Of a stretch of DNA of 64,000 nt, positions 36,390 through 48,512 are shown piece by piece. Source of the stretch: Hibiscus mutabilis. Lineage: Eukaryota; Streptophyta; Magnoliopsida; Malvales; Malvaceae. The stretch lies in contig CM033745.1 in the NCBI GenBank assembly GCA_019671005.1, forward strand, positions 38,609,834 through 38,673,833, written 5' to 3'. The notes beneath the pieces were generated by a model. That model was not told the DNA's origin. It did not search any database and saw only the letters and a list, made by a program, of their open reading frames with translations. Position 1 is the first letter of the stretch, and each line of letters starts with the position of its first letter. Position numbers and translations under genes: made by a program.

Positions 36390-38319
36390 TATAACGACCC
36401 AATTCCCAGGTTAGTAAATCAGGTCTTGGATCCGGGCTTTGGGCCTTTTGGAAAAGAAAAGAAGAAGAGGTTAGTTTAAATTAAGGGGGAGGGAAAATCA
36501 TATTTTTAATCTCCTCTCTCTCTCTTTTCCTTTTCTATCACCCATTTTCTCTCTTTTCTCTTCAAAATTTAAACTCCGATCTACGGAGATTCGGCTGCAC
36601 GTTGTCGATACATCCACCACCATTGTGTTCATCTCGTCGAGATGAGTTTGCCGGTACCTGAGGTAGCACCATCAGAGTCACCGTCGGAGGGGGTGAGAAA
36701 GAGAAAGTTTTATGTTGTTATGTTGAGAGGGTTAGAGTGCTCAGAATAGAAAACTGAGGCCATCATCGGAATCAGCAACTCGAGAACAATCGACCGATGA
36801 AGTTTGGTCACCGTCCGCTGCCAAACGCCACCGCACGCGTCTTCGGTTGCACGTGGGCATTGTTCTTAGTTGTCGTGCCATCTAAGCTACCCAGCCGAGC
36901 CGTGAACCGCGTTGACCTGCCGAGCCGTTGACCCTGAGTCACCGAGCCAGAGCCACCAGCTGTCGTTGATCGTTGGCAGCCACCGACTGGCCGTTGACTT
37001 TTTTTAAGGGACCCTACCTGTGGGTTTCTCGATGTTTTGGATCCAATGGCATAGCCTGTTTCACCAAATTCAAACCTGGTAATATTTTTTATGTGTTTGA
37101 CCTTATGAATCGAATAGGGGATGTATGGATTAATGTAGTTTTGTATTCTTTGGTATATGAGGATTATTCGAGTTCAGATATTGGGTCAAATGGAATAATC
37201 GGGAAGCTCAGACAAGGATTTTAGAGATATCAGCTTAAGGTTGGTACACCTTGAACTCCTATTGCTTCATGAGCATCATAAGCGTAATTCTCTTGCTTGT
37301 TGATGGTTGCAAAATAGGTTTATGATATATAAGCTGCTAAATGTGTAATAGCCCAATAGTGTCGTGTTTCCATATTCTGGATGTATGTGTAATAGCCCAA
37401 TAGTGCCTAGGTGCTAAATGTGAAAGATGGTATGTTTTGAATTGGTAAAACTAGTTAAACTTAACTTAAAGTGCTAAATGGTGAAACCTTATTAAACGGA
37501 ATCGAAATGCTCTAAAATTTTGTATGCTATTAGAATTATGGATTAACAACTTTCTGGTAAAATTTGGTAGAATTTGGACATCGTTCAACATGTTAATTCG
37601 AAAAAAAACCCAGATAAAATATGTCATTGCAGGACAAGCGTATTGATACAGGTCAAGCTGTATCGGTACGGCCTTGCATAATTAGACCTAGGAAAACAGA
37701 GTGTATCGATACATGTCAAGCTGTATCAATATGGACCTTGGTAGTGAGTTCTAGAAAATTAATTGCATCGGTACGGTCTTGGGTGTACCGAAACAAGTCA
37801 ACTCTAGTCAACGCGTATCGATACGAGCTTAGATGTATCGGTACGGACTTGTTATCCTTGAATCTGCAAATTGCAAAATTTGGCTTAGTGTATCGATACG
37901 GGACTAAGTGTATCGACAAGGTGTCAGTTAATTCCGTTAAAAGGCTTAAACCACAGTTTTGAATAGTTTACAGATTGGTCACTAATCTTTAAATGATCTA
38001 AATTGAATAGGTAAGCGAGCTCCGTTAATAACAAAATTTCACAAGTTAATAATTGGTAAGATTAATTGAAGATTTGTATAAAGAAAATCTGATAAAGTCC
38101 TTAATTTGTAAAATTTGCAACTTAGTCCCTAAGTTTGAAAAAGTTTAAAATTAACCTAAACGAAGTAAGCCATTAATTAATTAGTTTGATAGGTCTTACA
38201 AGAGACTAATAAGACATTTCGAATAAGAGTTTGAACCCGGTTCAACTTTCAATCTCCGAATCAGTTCCAATAACACTTTTCGACCTGGTTCTCTACCAAG
38301 CTGGGAATGTGGTGTTATA
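36390..38319 (+). repeat. 5' LTR of Tekay-like element
   Basis: Starts TATAACGACCC and ends GGTGTTATA. Only 37361-38319 matches the 3' LTR (47565-48512). The first 970 bases do not. The switch point carries a 20-base direct repeat, TGTGTAATAGCCCAATAGTG, at 37342-37361 and 37386-37405. A cluster of GTATCGATAC-like words lies at 37640-37920. Confidence 0.8.
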
Positions 38320-38323
38320 TTTG

Positions 38324-38340
38324 TGGTATCAGAGCCTAGG
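38324..38340 (+). other. Primer-binding site (initiator tRNA-Met)
   Basis: TGGTATCAGAGCCTAGG, four bases after the 5' LTR. It matches the 3' end complement of plant initiator tRNA-Met used by most Ty3 chromoviruses. Confidence 0.85.
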
Positions 38341-38477
38341 TTTAATTGATTCTAGGACTAAATTGAAGTTTGTTATGATTTTTCATCTACATATGCCACC
38401 TAGGAGTTTATTTGTATATGTTATTTGTGACTTGTAACTTACACGATTAAATCATTTCTGTATGATTAGATCTGAAA

Positions 38478-41400
38478 ATGTCTACACCTACTGGTAGATG
38501 TGTTGTAAATGAACCACACCCCGGCTCCTCTTAGACATAGGGGGATAATTTGAGAGCCGAAGATAAACCTGAACAAGTGGGGTAGAACGACCCACCTCAT
38601 CCTCCTCTGATGCCTCCCGCTCAGCAGGAATACCTGATGTCTATAGCTGAAATAATCAAATAGGTGGTCGTGACTCTCAGGTAAGAACCACCACCTCAGC
38701 CTGCTAAAGCGTCTTCTCCTATTCTAAAGGCTCCTATTAGCGAGCTTCGTCAGTATCCAGTTTACACCTTCACTGGTCATAACCTGGATGATCCTGAGAT
38801 AACAGAGTATTGGCTGGAGAATACCTTTAAAGTTCTAAATAAGTAAATGGGGTGCCCTGAAGAACACAAGCTGGAGTGCGCTCTGGCACTAATTTCAGAA
38901 GAAGCTCAGAGTTGGTGGGACATCGTGACACTCACCATACCCGATCATAAAGTTATGTGGGACTTCTTCCTTTAGGTGTTCTGCAAGAAATACGTTAGTG
39001 AGCACTACATTGCTGAGAGACATGAGAAATTCCTCCACTTGAGACAAGGAGGAAGGCATGTGGAGCAGTATATCCACGATTTCTACAAGTATGCGAGGAA
39101 TGGTGCTGAGATCATATGTACGGAAAAGAAGAAATACAAAATGTTCATTGATGGCCTCGGTAATGAACTACGTCCTTTTTTACTGCCTTAGAGATAGAGG
39201 ATTTCCAGACCTTGGTCAACCGAGCCATTGCTACTGAAGCCTCCCAAAAGGCTTATGAAAGAAGGAAGAGGAACCAATCTAGATCTGACAAGAGATTCTG
39301 AGACGATTCTAGACCTCTTATACCTTAGAAGAAAGGTAGACAATAGAACCAGAAGTCTTCCACCTTTCAACAACTACCAAGATCGAGATACGTGCCACAG
39401 TCCCAATCTCCGGGGACATCTACTGCTCGTATTGTAACATACTCTAACCACCTTAGTAGGATTAGGTAAGTTACCACAATTTCAATCAATGAACCATTCA
39501 ATTAAAGCTAGTGAGTTCAATTCGTTTTAAGTTTTTCTTGCTCATTAAGTAAGTAATCGAATATGTAAGTACCCAATAGACAATGCATGATGCACCTATT
39601 AGATATTTCATGACCCATAATGCAATTAGTTATCATGATCAATACCATTTAGGACTTACTTGTTCTTCAAGCAACCATTCGACTAGATGGAAAACACAAT
39701 AGAAAATTTTCAACATTCAATGTAGCTATTATACATACCAATAGGTGATTACATCATTTACTTAAGTGGCCTTAATCAAACATACATGCTTTCTATGTTA
39801 TATACATCATTCGGCTAGTACCATATATGACCCAAGTGGTTCATATATAAACATGAAGATTACTTCATTTACTTATTGTAAACTAGCCAACTTCAAAAGA
39901 TTTATTCAACCATTACATGCATAATCCAACCATGGGAATCTAACATTAGGATAACAAGCATTCAAGCTCAATAAAGTGCATGCATGCTCATATTTACATA
40001 CAATACTCTTTATAGATCATAGATGAAGTTAATTTATACAAACCATTACCAAGTGATCATGAACATACATGCCTTAGGTGCCACCATCCTAGGAGAACTA
40101 TAACAAGATGGAAACATACTCTTTCAAGCAAAATGTGACTTGTACGAGCCTAGACTTCGGGATAGGATCCAATATCAACCTGAATCATACAAAAGAGACT
40201 TGAATAAGAAAAGCTTAGTGAGTGAGTTCAAGTTATCGGGCAATCAATGCAATAAGTCTCAAATACGAACCATCTAATAGACGGTATGGTTCCCCTATCA
40301 ATAAGGAACCATTCGAAACAATGTAAACAATACTAGATGTTTTTGCTAAATTTTCAATTCAATATCAATACAAGGTTTGAAATTTAGACATGCTCAATCA
40401 TCCAATTCGAATAACAATAGGTATAACATGTCATTTGAACACAATCAATGTCTCAAACTCAAGCAATCTCATATAAGAAATGTTCAAGCAATGTCTCAAT
40501 ATCCATAGTTCATGGCAATAAATTTTTCCTTTACTATCAATCAATGCAATTCAATGTAACAATAGATTCAATGTACATGGGATATAAGTTCATTTTAAGT
40601 ATAGCCTTGAGAATCGATTACTCAGTCTAGATACTCGAGTCCCCAACCAAACTATCGCCAATATCAATAGTCAATATGGTACAAAGTATCGGTCAAATCC
40701 CCCTACTATCACCAATGACCAATAACAATACTTCCCTCTTACTGTCACCAATTAGGGAACAATGTCCCAGACCGTAGTCCACCCCTATAATGAGCTTTAT
40801 GGACTCTATGGCATGCCAACAATATCTATGACCGACTCGAGACCAAGGCTTACAATAGTTATCAATTTCATTCAATTTCAAGCATGATTCGATTCAATGT
40901 GCACATTTAGTGCCAATATCCCGTTTCAATCGAATAGGGTTCAAAGCCAATACCAATATCAATATTCCAATAGTCAATGAAGGTATGTTAATCAATATGT
41001 CATTAAACAATGAATTGAGTTACTACAAACTATAACAAACATGCTTCATTTCAATATAGTTCAATTAAGCAAGAAGCATAACATGGTAATCAATTGTAAT
41101 TCAAGCATGCTTCTCAATCAAGTAACCACTCAAAAGAGCACTTACCTTGCAAATGCTCTATAGCAAGTTCATTACACAATTTATACTAAGAATCAATAAG
41201 AAATTCAAATCATAAATGGACTTGGAGAGGTTACCGCCCTCTCCAAACTTTAAACTACACTTACAGGAATTTTCTGAGCTATTGACGTTCCCGGATCGAA
41301 ATCCCTTTCCCTCTACTAGCTTGCTGATCTATGTGAACCCTTTTCTCCTCAATATCCACTTGATATATCATTCATACAATGCATAGTGTATTAGGTAAAA

Positions 41401-42990
41401 TCCAGCAACCATTTGAGTCATTATGTGACTCCATACACTCAAGCATTCAATTCAATACATCAAGTTTGTTGCTGCCTGGCAGCATGTGCACTACTTGCTT
41501 AAATGTTCATATCTTTTATTTCGTACGACAAAATTTTAAACCATTTACACCTTTAGAAAGCTAACTTAATTTTCCTTCTAACCATATAGGCCTTGCTTTT
41601 TTATTCATAGTGAATTAATACAATATTTATTTAAACACAGACCAAATTATGCCATTGGACAGTTTGCACTGTCCTTAGAGATTAATCTCTACAAACTGTT
41701 TTATAACTCAGAATTCGATTCTGTTTGTTGCATACGAAACTAGACATACACATGATTCTGTACATATAAGATTTATTCCCTAATTTGGTCTATGTGATTT
41801 TCTACAAATTTTTAAACTCACTGCCCAAAACAGAGTCTTCTGGACAGATTTCCTTAAGCTAGATTCTAGCTTCATTAATCACTTAGACAATTCAACATAT
41901 ATACTCATTCATACATGTCTAAGTCAGTCCAATTATGTGTAAACCTATAAAAAGGGCAATTGAGCAATATTTTCAAATTGGTTCATTAAGACATCATAAT
42001 CCAATTTTTCCAGCAACTAGCATAACATTTCACCATCAGTTTGGTTATTGACAACATCAATTTCTCCTACTCATTCGAATGGCACTACCAATTTCATGGA
42101 TTGATCAATCAATTGAACTTCTTAACTAATTCATGGCATCAATTCACTACCTAATCATCCAAGTCATGTAATTCAAGCAAGGACTTAAAATATACATGTA
42201 TCATTTGAATCTATAATGCATTAAGCAAGAGATTTTACCTTCCTATCAAGATAATATGAATGCTAGCAACTCCAATTCTTCCAAATTTCAAGCTTGAATC
42301 TATGAACATGGAGTTTTCTTACTCAATTTCTTTCTCTCCAATTTTTGTTCATCTTTTCGGCACTATGGAGAAGAAGATGATAATGGATCATCAATTAACT
42401 CTCCCAAAATAACTAATTTGCCCTTGATTATCCACTAATTAATGGCATGTGTAGGGGCATTTAGGAATATAAGAATTTAGCATGCATTCCTTCACTTTGT
42501 TATTTGTTTTGGTTTGGTCACTTATAATTTAGGTTACCACTTTTTCATTTATAGCATTCTAGTCCTTATTAACTAGACCTAGTACCTTACTTTCAATCAA
42601 TTAAGGATTAAATGAAGGCATTGTAGTAACTTTCTTTATACTAGTTTTGAGGATATTACACGTATGACTTCAGTTGATAGTACAGGCGGTTCTGGGAGAG
42701 GTTCACAGCTTCCCTTGTGTAAATTTTGTCAGAAGAGGCTCCCTAGATAGTGCCACAGACAGTCCGGATCATGTTACCTCTGTGGTGAATTTGTTTGTTT
42801 CATCAGAAAGTGTCTGTATGATCCAAACGCTCCTACCACTATGGCTTGTCAAAATAATCCAAACAAGGGAAGAGGAGCAAAGCAAGTGCAGTCTGGATCA
42901 GCGGGGAGACCTCGCAACACTAACAATCCTTCAGTTAGGTGTGACCCCCAGGCCTCATCCCAAATGTATCATGTTCGAGGCTGAGAGCAA
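38478..42990 (+). pseudogene. Tekay-like gag (broken, split by a solo LTR)
   Basis: ATG at 38478 (MSTPTGR) opens the frame. Stops follow within 20 codons and again several times. The capsid part reads PVYTFTGHNLDDPEITEYWL, then FCKKYVSEHYIAERHEKFLH and LRQGGRHVEQYIHDFYKYAR (38976-39191). The solo LTR at 39433-42660 interrupts it. Beyond it, CKFCQKRLPR and the knuckle CYLCGEFVCFIRKC (about 42775) are the nucleocapsid zinc fingers. The usual His of the CCHC knuckle is Cys here. An intact gag would form the element's particle. This one is disabled. Confidence 0.82.
39433..42660 (-). mobile_element. Solo LTR (minus strand), Tekay/Del-like
   Basis: 3228 bases with TSD CGTAT at 39428-39432 and 42661-42665. 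Read on the minus strand it starts TGTAATATCCTCAAAAC and ends GTATGTTACA. It contains no gag or pol. It shares blocks in reverse complement with the solo LTRs at 55644 and 60355, including the GGACAGT...ACTGTCC stem-loop (41657-41674) and CATGCTGCC. The open frames inside are short and meaningless. Confidence 0.85.
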
Positions 42991-42999
42991 AGGGATGAT

Positions 43000-43250
43000 C
43001 CTGATGTAATAGCAGGTATGGTGGAATTATGTTATAAACTTGTTTATGCTTTGGTAGATCCATGCTCTATGCATTCCTTCATTAGTGAACCGTTGATTGA
43101 AAAGTATGCTTTAGAATTTAAACCAGTTACTTCTAAGATTGTTGTCTCTAATACATTAAGAGATATTGTGGTTATTCGATTAATCTACAAAGCTTGCCCT
43201 TTGAGGATCCAAAGGAACCCATTTCTGGTAATTTGATGGCCTTTCCTTTC
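43000..43250 (+). pseudogene. Tekay-like aspartic protease remnant
   Basis: The frame at 43018-43236 reads YALVDPCSMHSFISEPLIEK. The active-site triad of this family is D-(S/P)-G followed by ST or AT; here it is D-P-C-S, so the Gly is lost. The matching FLL/GLD flap lies at about 43260 (DLILGLD), in another frame and after a stop. The enzyme would process the gag-pol polyprotein. It is clearly inactive here. Confidence 0.7.
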
Positions 43251-43429
43251 CATGAGTTTGATCTCATCTTAGGCCTTGATTAGCTAGATGAGCATCGAGC
43301 TTAGGTAGACTGTTCAAAGAAGAAATTGTATCTTCTTGGGCTCGGTAAAGAGAGCATAACCTTGATCAAATCCAAACCTGAGCCAAATAAAGCTACCTTG
43401 TATGCTATATAGTTCAAAGAAGATCCAAA

Positions 43430-44330
43430 GTTTGAGATTATGTCAATTGTAAAAGAATTTTCTAATGTGTTTCCCGGTGAACTTCCAAGACTCCCTCAAA
43501 CCTGAGAAATGGAATTTGGAATCAAAGTGCAACTGGGGACCACACTCATCTCCATTAATCCGTACCGAACGGCTCTAGTTGAGTTAAAAGCCCAAATCCA
43601 AGATCTTTTGGATAAGAGGTTCATCTGACCGAGTTCCTCACCATAGGGAGTACCAGTTTTGTTTGTCAAAAAGAAGGATGGGTCGATGCGTCTGTGCATT
43701 GACTATCGTCAGTTAAATAGAGTGACAATCAAGAATAAATATATGTTACCGAGGATCGATGACCTCTTTGATCAATTGAAAGGTGCTTCTGTCTTTTCCA
43801 AGATAAATTTATGATTTGGATACTATCAAATGAAAGTGAAGGAGTCTGATCTTCCAAAGATTGCCTTCCGAACTATATATGGTCACTAAGAATTCCTAGT
43901 AATGCCTTTTGGGCTTACGAATGCACTTGTAACTTTCATGGATTTGATGAATTGTGTATTTCAGCCCTATCTAGACAAGTTTGTGGTTGTGTTTATAGAT
44001 GACATCTTGATTTACTCCAAAGACACAGTCACCCATGAAGAATATATCTGGATTGTGCTACAGACTCTCCAAGAGAAACAGCTATACGCTAAGTTGAGCA
44101 AATGTGAGTTTTGCTATTTGAAGTATCCTTTCTAGGACATGTGGTCTCTTCTGGGGGAATTCAAGTTGACCCAAAGAAGATTCAAGCAGTTCTTAACTGA
44201 ATCCCTCTGAAGAATGTTGGAGAAGTTAGTAGCTTTTTGGGACTTGTAGGCTACTATCGTAGATTCGTTAAGGGATTCTCAATAATTGTTACACCCTTGA
44301 TAAAGCTCCACCGTAAAGAAAATCCCTTTG
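43430..44330 (+). pseudogene. Tekay-like reverse transcriptase (broken)
   Basis: Blocks in order: VFPGELPRLP (about 43470), YRTALVELKAQIQDLL, VPVLFVKKKDGSMRLCIDYR with QLNRVTIKNKY (about 43650-43740), MPFGLTNALVTFMDLMN and FVVVFIDDILIYSKD (43902-44135). The FIDD catalytic box is intact. Stops sit at positions normally coding Arg (TGA for CGA), Trp (TAG for TGG) and others, as expected from C-to-T and G-to-A decay. A thumb/connection region with GEVSSFLGLVGYYRRFVKGF follows near 44220. It copies element RNA into DNA when intact. Confidence 0.88.
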
Positions 44331-44369
44331 TATGGACCGTGGAGCAATAAAGAAGTTTCGATCAGCTTA

Positions 44370-44794
44370 AGCAAGTTCTAACCCATGCCCCTATTTTGGT
44401 ACAACCTGAGTCAGGTAAAGACTTCACCGTATACAGTGATGTATCCTACTTGGTACTAGGCTGTGTGCTTATGCAAGAAGGAAAAGCCATTGCTTATGCC
44501 TCATGTCAACTTAAACCTCATGAGCTAAATTATCCGACATGTGATCTGCAGTTGGCCGCTGTTGTGTTTGCCTTAAAGATTTGGAGACACTATCTTTACG
44601 GTGAGAAGTGTTACTTGTACACTGATAAAAAAAGTTTAAAGTATCTTTTGACTCAGAAAGAGTTGAACCTCCGTCAATGTTGGTCGATGGAGCTTTTGAA
44701 GGACTACAACTTGGTTATTGATTACCACCTCGGTAAAGCCAATGTCGTAACTGATGCTCTTAGTCGAAAGCCCACTCCCTCCCGAGATGTTTGA
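44370..44794 (+). pseudogene. Tekay-like RNase H (damaged)
   Basis: A 132-residue open stretch starting at 44396 carries FTVYSDVSYLVLGCVLMQEG (first catalytic Asp), AIAYASCQLKPHELNYPT, DLQLAAVVFALKIWRHYLYG (the family Glu is Gln here), YTDKKSLKYLLTQKELNLRQ and GKANVVTDALSRK (last Asp). It is one of the longest uninterrupted transposon frames in the window, yet the Glu-to-Gln change would abolish the usual catalytic set. It sits between RT and integrase, as expected for Ty3 elements. Confidence 0.85.
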
Positions 44795-45552
44795 ATGCTC
44801 ACTTCCGACTCAAAAAGTATGGCAAGTTGTTAGCTGAATTGAGAGTTCAGTCAACCATTGTGTCCCAAATCAAAGTACTCTAAGAATCCGATGAGGAGTT
44901 GCGAACTCTTATTGAAAAGATCAAGGATAAGCTGAATCCTGACTTTGCTATGAATCCTGAAGGTCTTTTGTGTTTCTGAAATCGTATATGTGTTCCCGAC
45001 GATGATGACCTTCGGGATCAAATCCTGAAGGAAGCTTATTCATGTTCTTTCTTTATTCATCCTGGAACTATCAAGATGTATAAGGATTTAAAAGAGTTGT
45101 ATTGGTGGTCCGACATGAAAAGTGAGATCACGGACTTCGTGTCTAGGTGCTTGACTTGCCAATGGGTTAAAGCTGAGCACAAGGTGCCTACTGGGCTTTT
45201 GCAACCTATCGAGCTTCCACAGTGGAAATGGGAACTTATTACAATAGATTTCGTAAGTGGTTTGCTGGTGACACCAAAGAAAAATGATGTTATTTGGGTC
45301 ATTGTAGATCGATTCACCAAATTTGCTCATTTCAATCTAGTGAGAATGGACTTTGGTTTACCTAAGCTTGCTGAATTGTACGTTTGAGAAGTTATTCATT
45401 TGCACGGAGTTCCTATGTCCATTATTTTCGATTGTGATCCACGTTTTGCATCCCGATTTTGGAGGACCCTTCAAGAGGCTTTGGGAACTCGAGTGCACCT
45501 AATCACTGCTTTCCATCCTTAGACCGATGGTCTATCTAAAAGGGTTATTCAG

Positions 45553-45620
45553 GTAACCTCACATCCTTCTTCGATCCATATGTATAAGTAACCCATATGA
45601 ATTCTGATTCTTCCTTGTAG
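45553..45620 (+). other. Intron-like 68-base gap in integrase (GT...AG)
   Basis: Starts GTAACCTCACATCC and ends TTCTTCCTTGTAG, with a pyrimidine-rich 3' end. Removing it rejoins RVIQ to ILEDML in frame. It could be a spliced intron of the element or an insertion. Confidence 0.5.
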
Positions 45621-45656
45621 ATTCTAGAAGATATGCTCCAAGCTTGTGTTATTGAC

Positions 45657-45840
45657 TTCGGGAATACATGGAAGAAATCCCTGCCTTTGGTGGAATTTGC
45701 TTACAACAATAGCTACCAAGCCCCAATTCAAATGGCACCTTATGAAGCTTTGTATAGAATGAGATGTAGAAATCCCTGCCTTCGGGAATACATGGGAGAA
45801 ATCCCTATCTTTGGTGGATTTTCTTACAAAAATAGTACCC
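45657..45840 (+). repeat. Short duplication within integrase
   Basis: A ~58-base piece beginning CTTCGGGAATACATGG occurs at about 45657 and again at about 45780, with about 63 bases between the copies. The second copy replaces the expected C-terminal integrase sequence. Confidence 0.7.
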
Positions 45841-45880
45841 CTTTTGTTCAATTAGAGTGAAAATTCAAGGATGAATTTTC

Positions 45881-45892
45881 TTAAAGGGGAGT
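45881..45892 (+). other. Polypurine tract of Tekay-like element
   Basis: TTAAAGGGGAGT immediately before the 3' LTR start TGTCACATCCC. Confidence 0.65.
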
Positions 45893-48512
45893 TGTCACAT
45901 CCCTAAAACCGACATAGTCTAAATTAGGCTACGATGATCAGAAATTCTATATCAGACATGCCCAAATGTGTAATTTCTTGATCCTTGTACACAATTTTGT
46001 AATCAATGAAAGTTGTAGGGTATTAAATTGATCCAATGACCTTTCTATAAGAAATTCAAAGCTAAAATGTTGGAAATAAGTCAAGCGTATCGATACAGTA
46101 ATACCAGTATCGATACTGTCTAACAGCCATAACTAACTTACCTATTTTACCTAGGAGTATCGATACGGCTGTATAGCGTATCGATACGACCCTCTGCCTA
46201 AAATTGTTTTAAGGCCCAAATTGAAGGAAATGGAGAGTAAGGTGCTTAGTCACCTCCTTGCTTGCCTCCCTCACATGGGATCACTCAGATTAAGTGATGA
46301 GTAGCCATCAATTGCCTAGAATTTGGAAAAAGGGAATGAAAAGATGAGAAACAATTGTTTAACCTTTCCTTTGCTAATAGGAAAGCTTCCTATTGGCTCA
46401 TGTGTAGGTGGGGAGAGATTAAAGGTTGAAAAAGGGTTTTAAAATTTAGAAACTAATCTCTCTTTATCACATTGTACTCTCGAAAGCAAAATCCATCCAT
46501 TAACTTCAAAATAAGCAAGCACCTTCATTGTTATCCTCAACCTCAAGCTAACCAAGCACCTAAGTTCAATCCTCAACTTGTGTTCAATTTAAACACATTG
46601 TTTGAAAGCTCATAATTTTCTCAAAAGTTGGAGGAAATCACTCCGTCATCCCCAACCAAAGCTAGGAGCAAAGGAATCGTAATTCGGGAACCTTGAAAGC
46701 TTCAGAATCAAGGTGAGTGTAGTTGTGTCAAGGGATAGGCTAGGTGCCATCCCGTTGCATTTGTTTTTGTGACATGTTTGCATTTGATTAAGGTCTCAAG
46801 TAGAGCAAGCTTCGATATGTTTGATATGTTATAAGCTTATGTGTGTTAATCAAGATACGTTATATGTGAGATTGATATGAATAACCTATGACATGTGATA
46901 TCTAAAGCTAAAGCTCAATTCCGTTTTCGTTATGTTATGAGTTAAGGGCACCAAAGGTAAGATTTGTGAGGATATGTGAACTTGGACATTTGTGGACATT
47001 GGATACAGTTGGCATGCCATAGGATTATTTGAGCTCACTAAGTAAGGGATTGGACTACGGTTCGGGGCTACGGCCTATATGTGTAGTGAGATAAGGATGG
47101 ATTGTGTAAGGGACTATCCGGAGCTACGACTCAAGGCTACGACCTATTTATGATATGTGTGGTGTACATGGGAATCCATGTATCCATTGGTTACCATGTC
47201 CAAGAGAAATAATATGTTTATATGATTTATAAGTGCTATGTGGAATCATGACTATCGGTTTTGGGACATATTTTATTGTGATTGATGCTATGTAAAATGT
47301 CACCTAAGCATGCCTATATGTTATTCATGCATTTAATAAACTTGTTGTGCATTTGTTATAACTACCTCACTAGGCTATGTGGATTTGTTATAACTACCTC
47401 ACTAGGCTATGTAAGCCTAACATTCGTGTGTCTCATGCATGTCAGGACCTTAAAGTATTCCGAAGTTCGATCGTGTAGTTGCGGTTGCAAGTCACTTCCA
47501 CCAATCATATGCATGCTTAACTTTTGCTTTGAACTCCTAGTAAGGTGGAATATGACTCAAACATGTCGTGTTTCATATTCTGGATGTATGTGTAATAGCC
47601 CAATAGTGCCTAGCTGCTAAATTTTTGTTATGTATGTTTTGAGTCGATAAAACTAGTTAAACTGAGCTTAAAGTGCTAAATGGGGAAACCTAAGTAAACG
47701 GATTCAAAATGCTCTAAACTTTTGTATGCTATTAGAATTATGGATTAATAGCTTGCTGGTAAAATTTGGTAGAATTTGGACATCGTTCAATAGGTTAATT
47801 CGAATAAAAACTAGATAAAATCTGTCATTACAAGACAGGCGTATCGATACAGGTCAAGCTGTATCGGTACGGCCTTGCATAATTGGAACTAGGAAAATAA
47901 AGATTATCAATACAGGTTCAGCTATATCGATACGGCCTTTGGCAGTGAGGTCTGAAAAATTAATTGCATCGGTACGGTCTTGGATGTACCGAAACAAGTC
48001 AACACGTATCGATGCGAGCTTAGATGTATCGGTACGGACTTGTTATCCTTGAATATGCAAATTGTGAAATTTGGCTTAGTGTACCGATACGAGCTTAAAT
48101 GTATCGGTACGGTTCCATTTAATTTCGTTAAAAGGCTTAAACCACAGTTTTGAATAGTTTACAGATTGGTCACTAATCTTTAAATGGTCTAAATTGGATA
48201 GGTAAACGACCTCTCGTTAATAATGAAATTTCACAGGTTAATAATTGGTAAGATCAATTGAATATTTGTATAAAAAATTTTGATAAAGTCCCTTAATTTG
48301 TAAAATTTGCAACTTAGTCTCTAAGTTTGAAAAAGTTTAAAATTAACCCCAAACGGAGTAAGCCATTAATAAGTTAGCTCGATAAGTCTTAGAAGAGACT
48401 AATACGACATTCTGAACAAGATTTCAAACCTGGTTATACTTTTGATCTCCGAATCAGTTCCAATAACACTTTCCGACCCGGTTCTCTACTAGGTCGGGAA
48501 GAGGGTGTTACA
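45893..48512 (+). repeat. 3' LTR of Tekay-like element
   Basis: 2620 bases, TGTCACATCCC to GGGTGTTACA. It contains two clusters of GTATCGATAC-like words (46087-46187 and 47841-48115), whereas the 5' LTR has one. Only 47565-48512 matches the 5' LTR. Confidence 0.8.

Larger units (their letters stand above)
44960..45870 (+). pseudogene. Tekay-like integrase (truncated, intron-like gap, internal duplication)
   Basis: The N-terminal HHCC zinc finger is readable (HPGTIKMYKDLKELYWWSDM, CLTCQWVKAEHK). The catalytic core shows WELITIDFVSGLL (first Asp), IIFDCDPRFASRFWRTLQEA (second Asp) and VEFAYNNSYQAPIQMAPYEA. The family word RVIQ-ILEDML is split by 68 bases (45553-45620). After about 45780 the sequence repeats an upstream piece and then stops. 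The C-terminal DNA-binding part and the chromodomain, which direct Tekay integration, are absent. Stops occur at 45385 and elsewhere. Confidence 0.82.
36390..48512 (+). mobile_element. Tekay/Del-like LTR retrotransposon, probably chimeric
   Basis: 5' LTR 36390-38319, PBS 38324, gag, protease, RT, RNase H, partial integrase, PPT 45881-45892 and 3' LTR 45893-48512. The pol order PR-RT-RH-IN and the gag and RT motifs are of the Ty3 chromovirus Tekay/Del type. The chromodomain end of integrase is missing. The flanking five bases (CCAAC left, CATAC right) do not match. The left flank is tandem array and the right flank is mobile domain gene, so host sequence is missing at the join. A solo LTR (39433-42660) splits the gag. 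Confidence 0.82.

Noticed and set aside
36009..36394. Two 71-88 codon frames in the MULE array
   Set aside because: Repeat translations. They differ only by copy.
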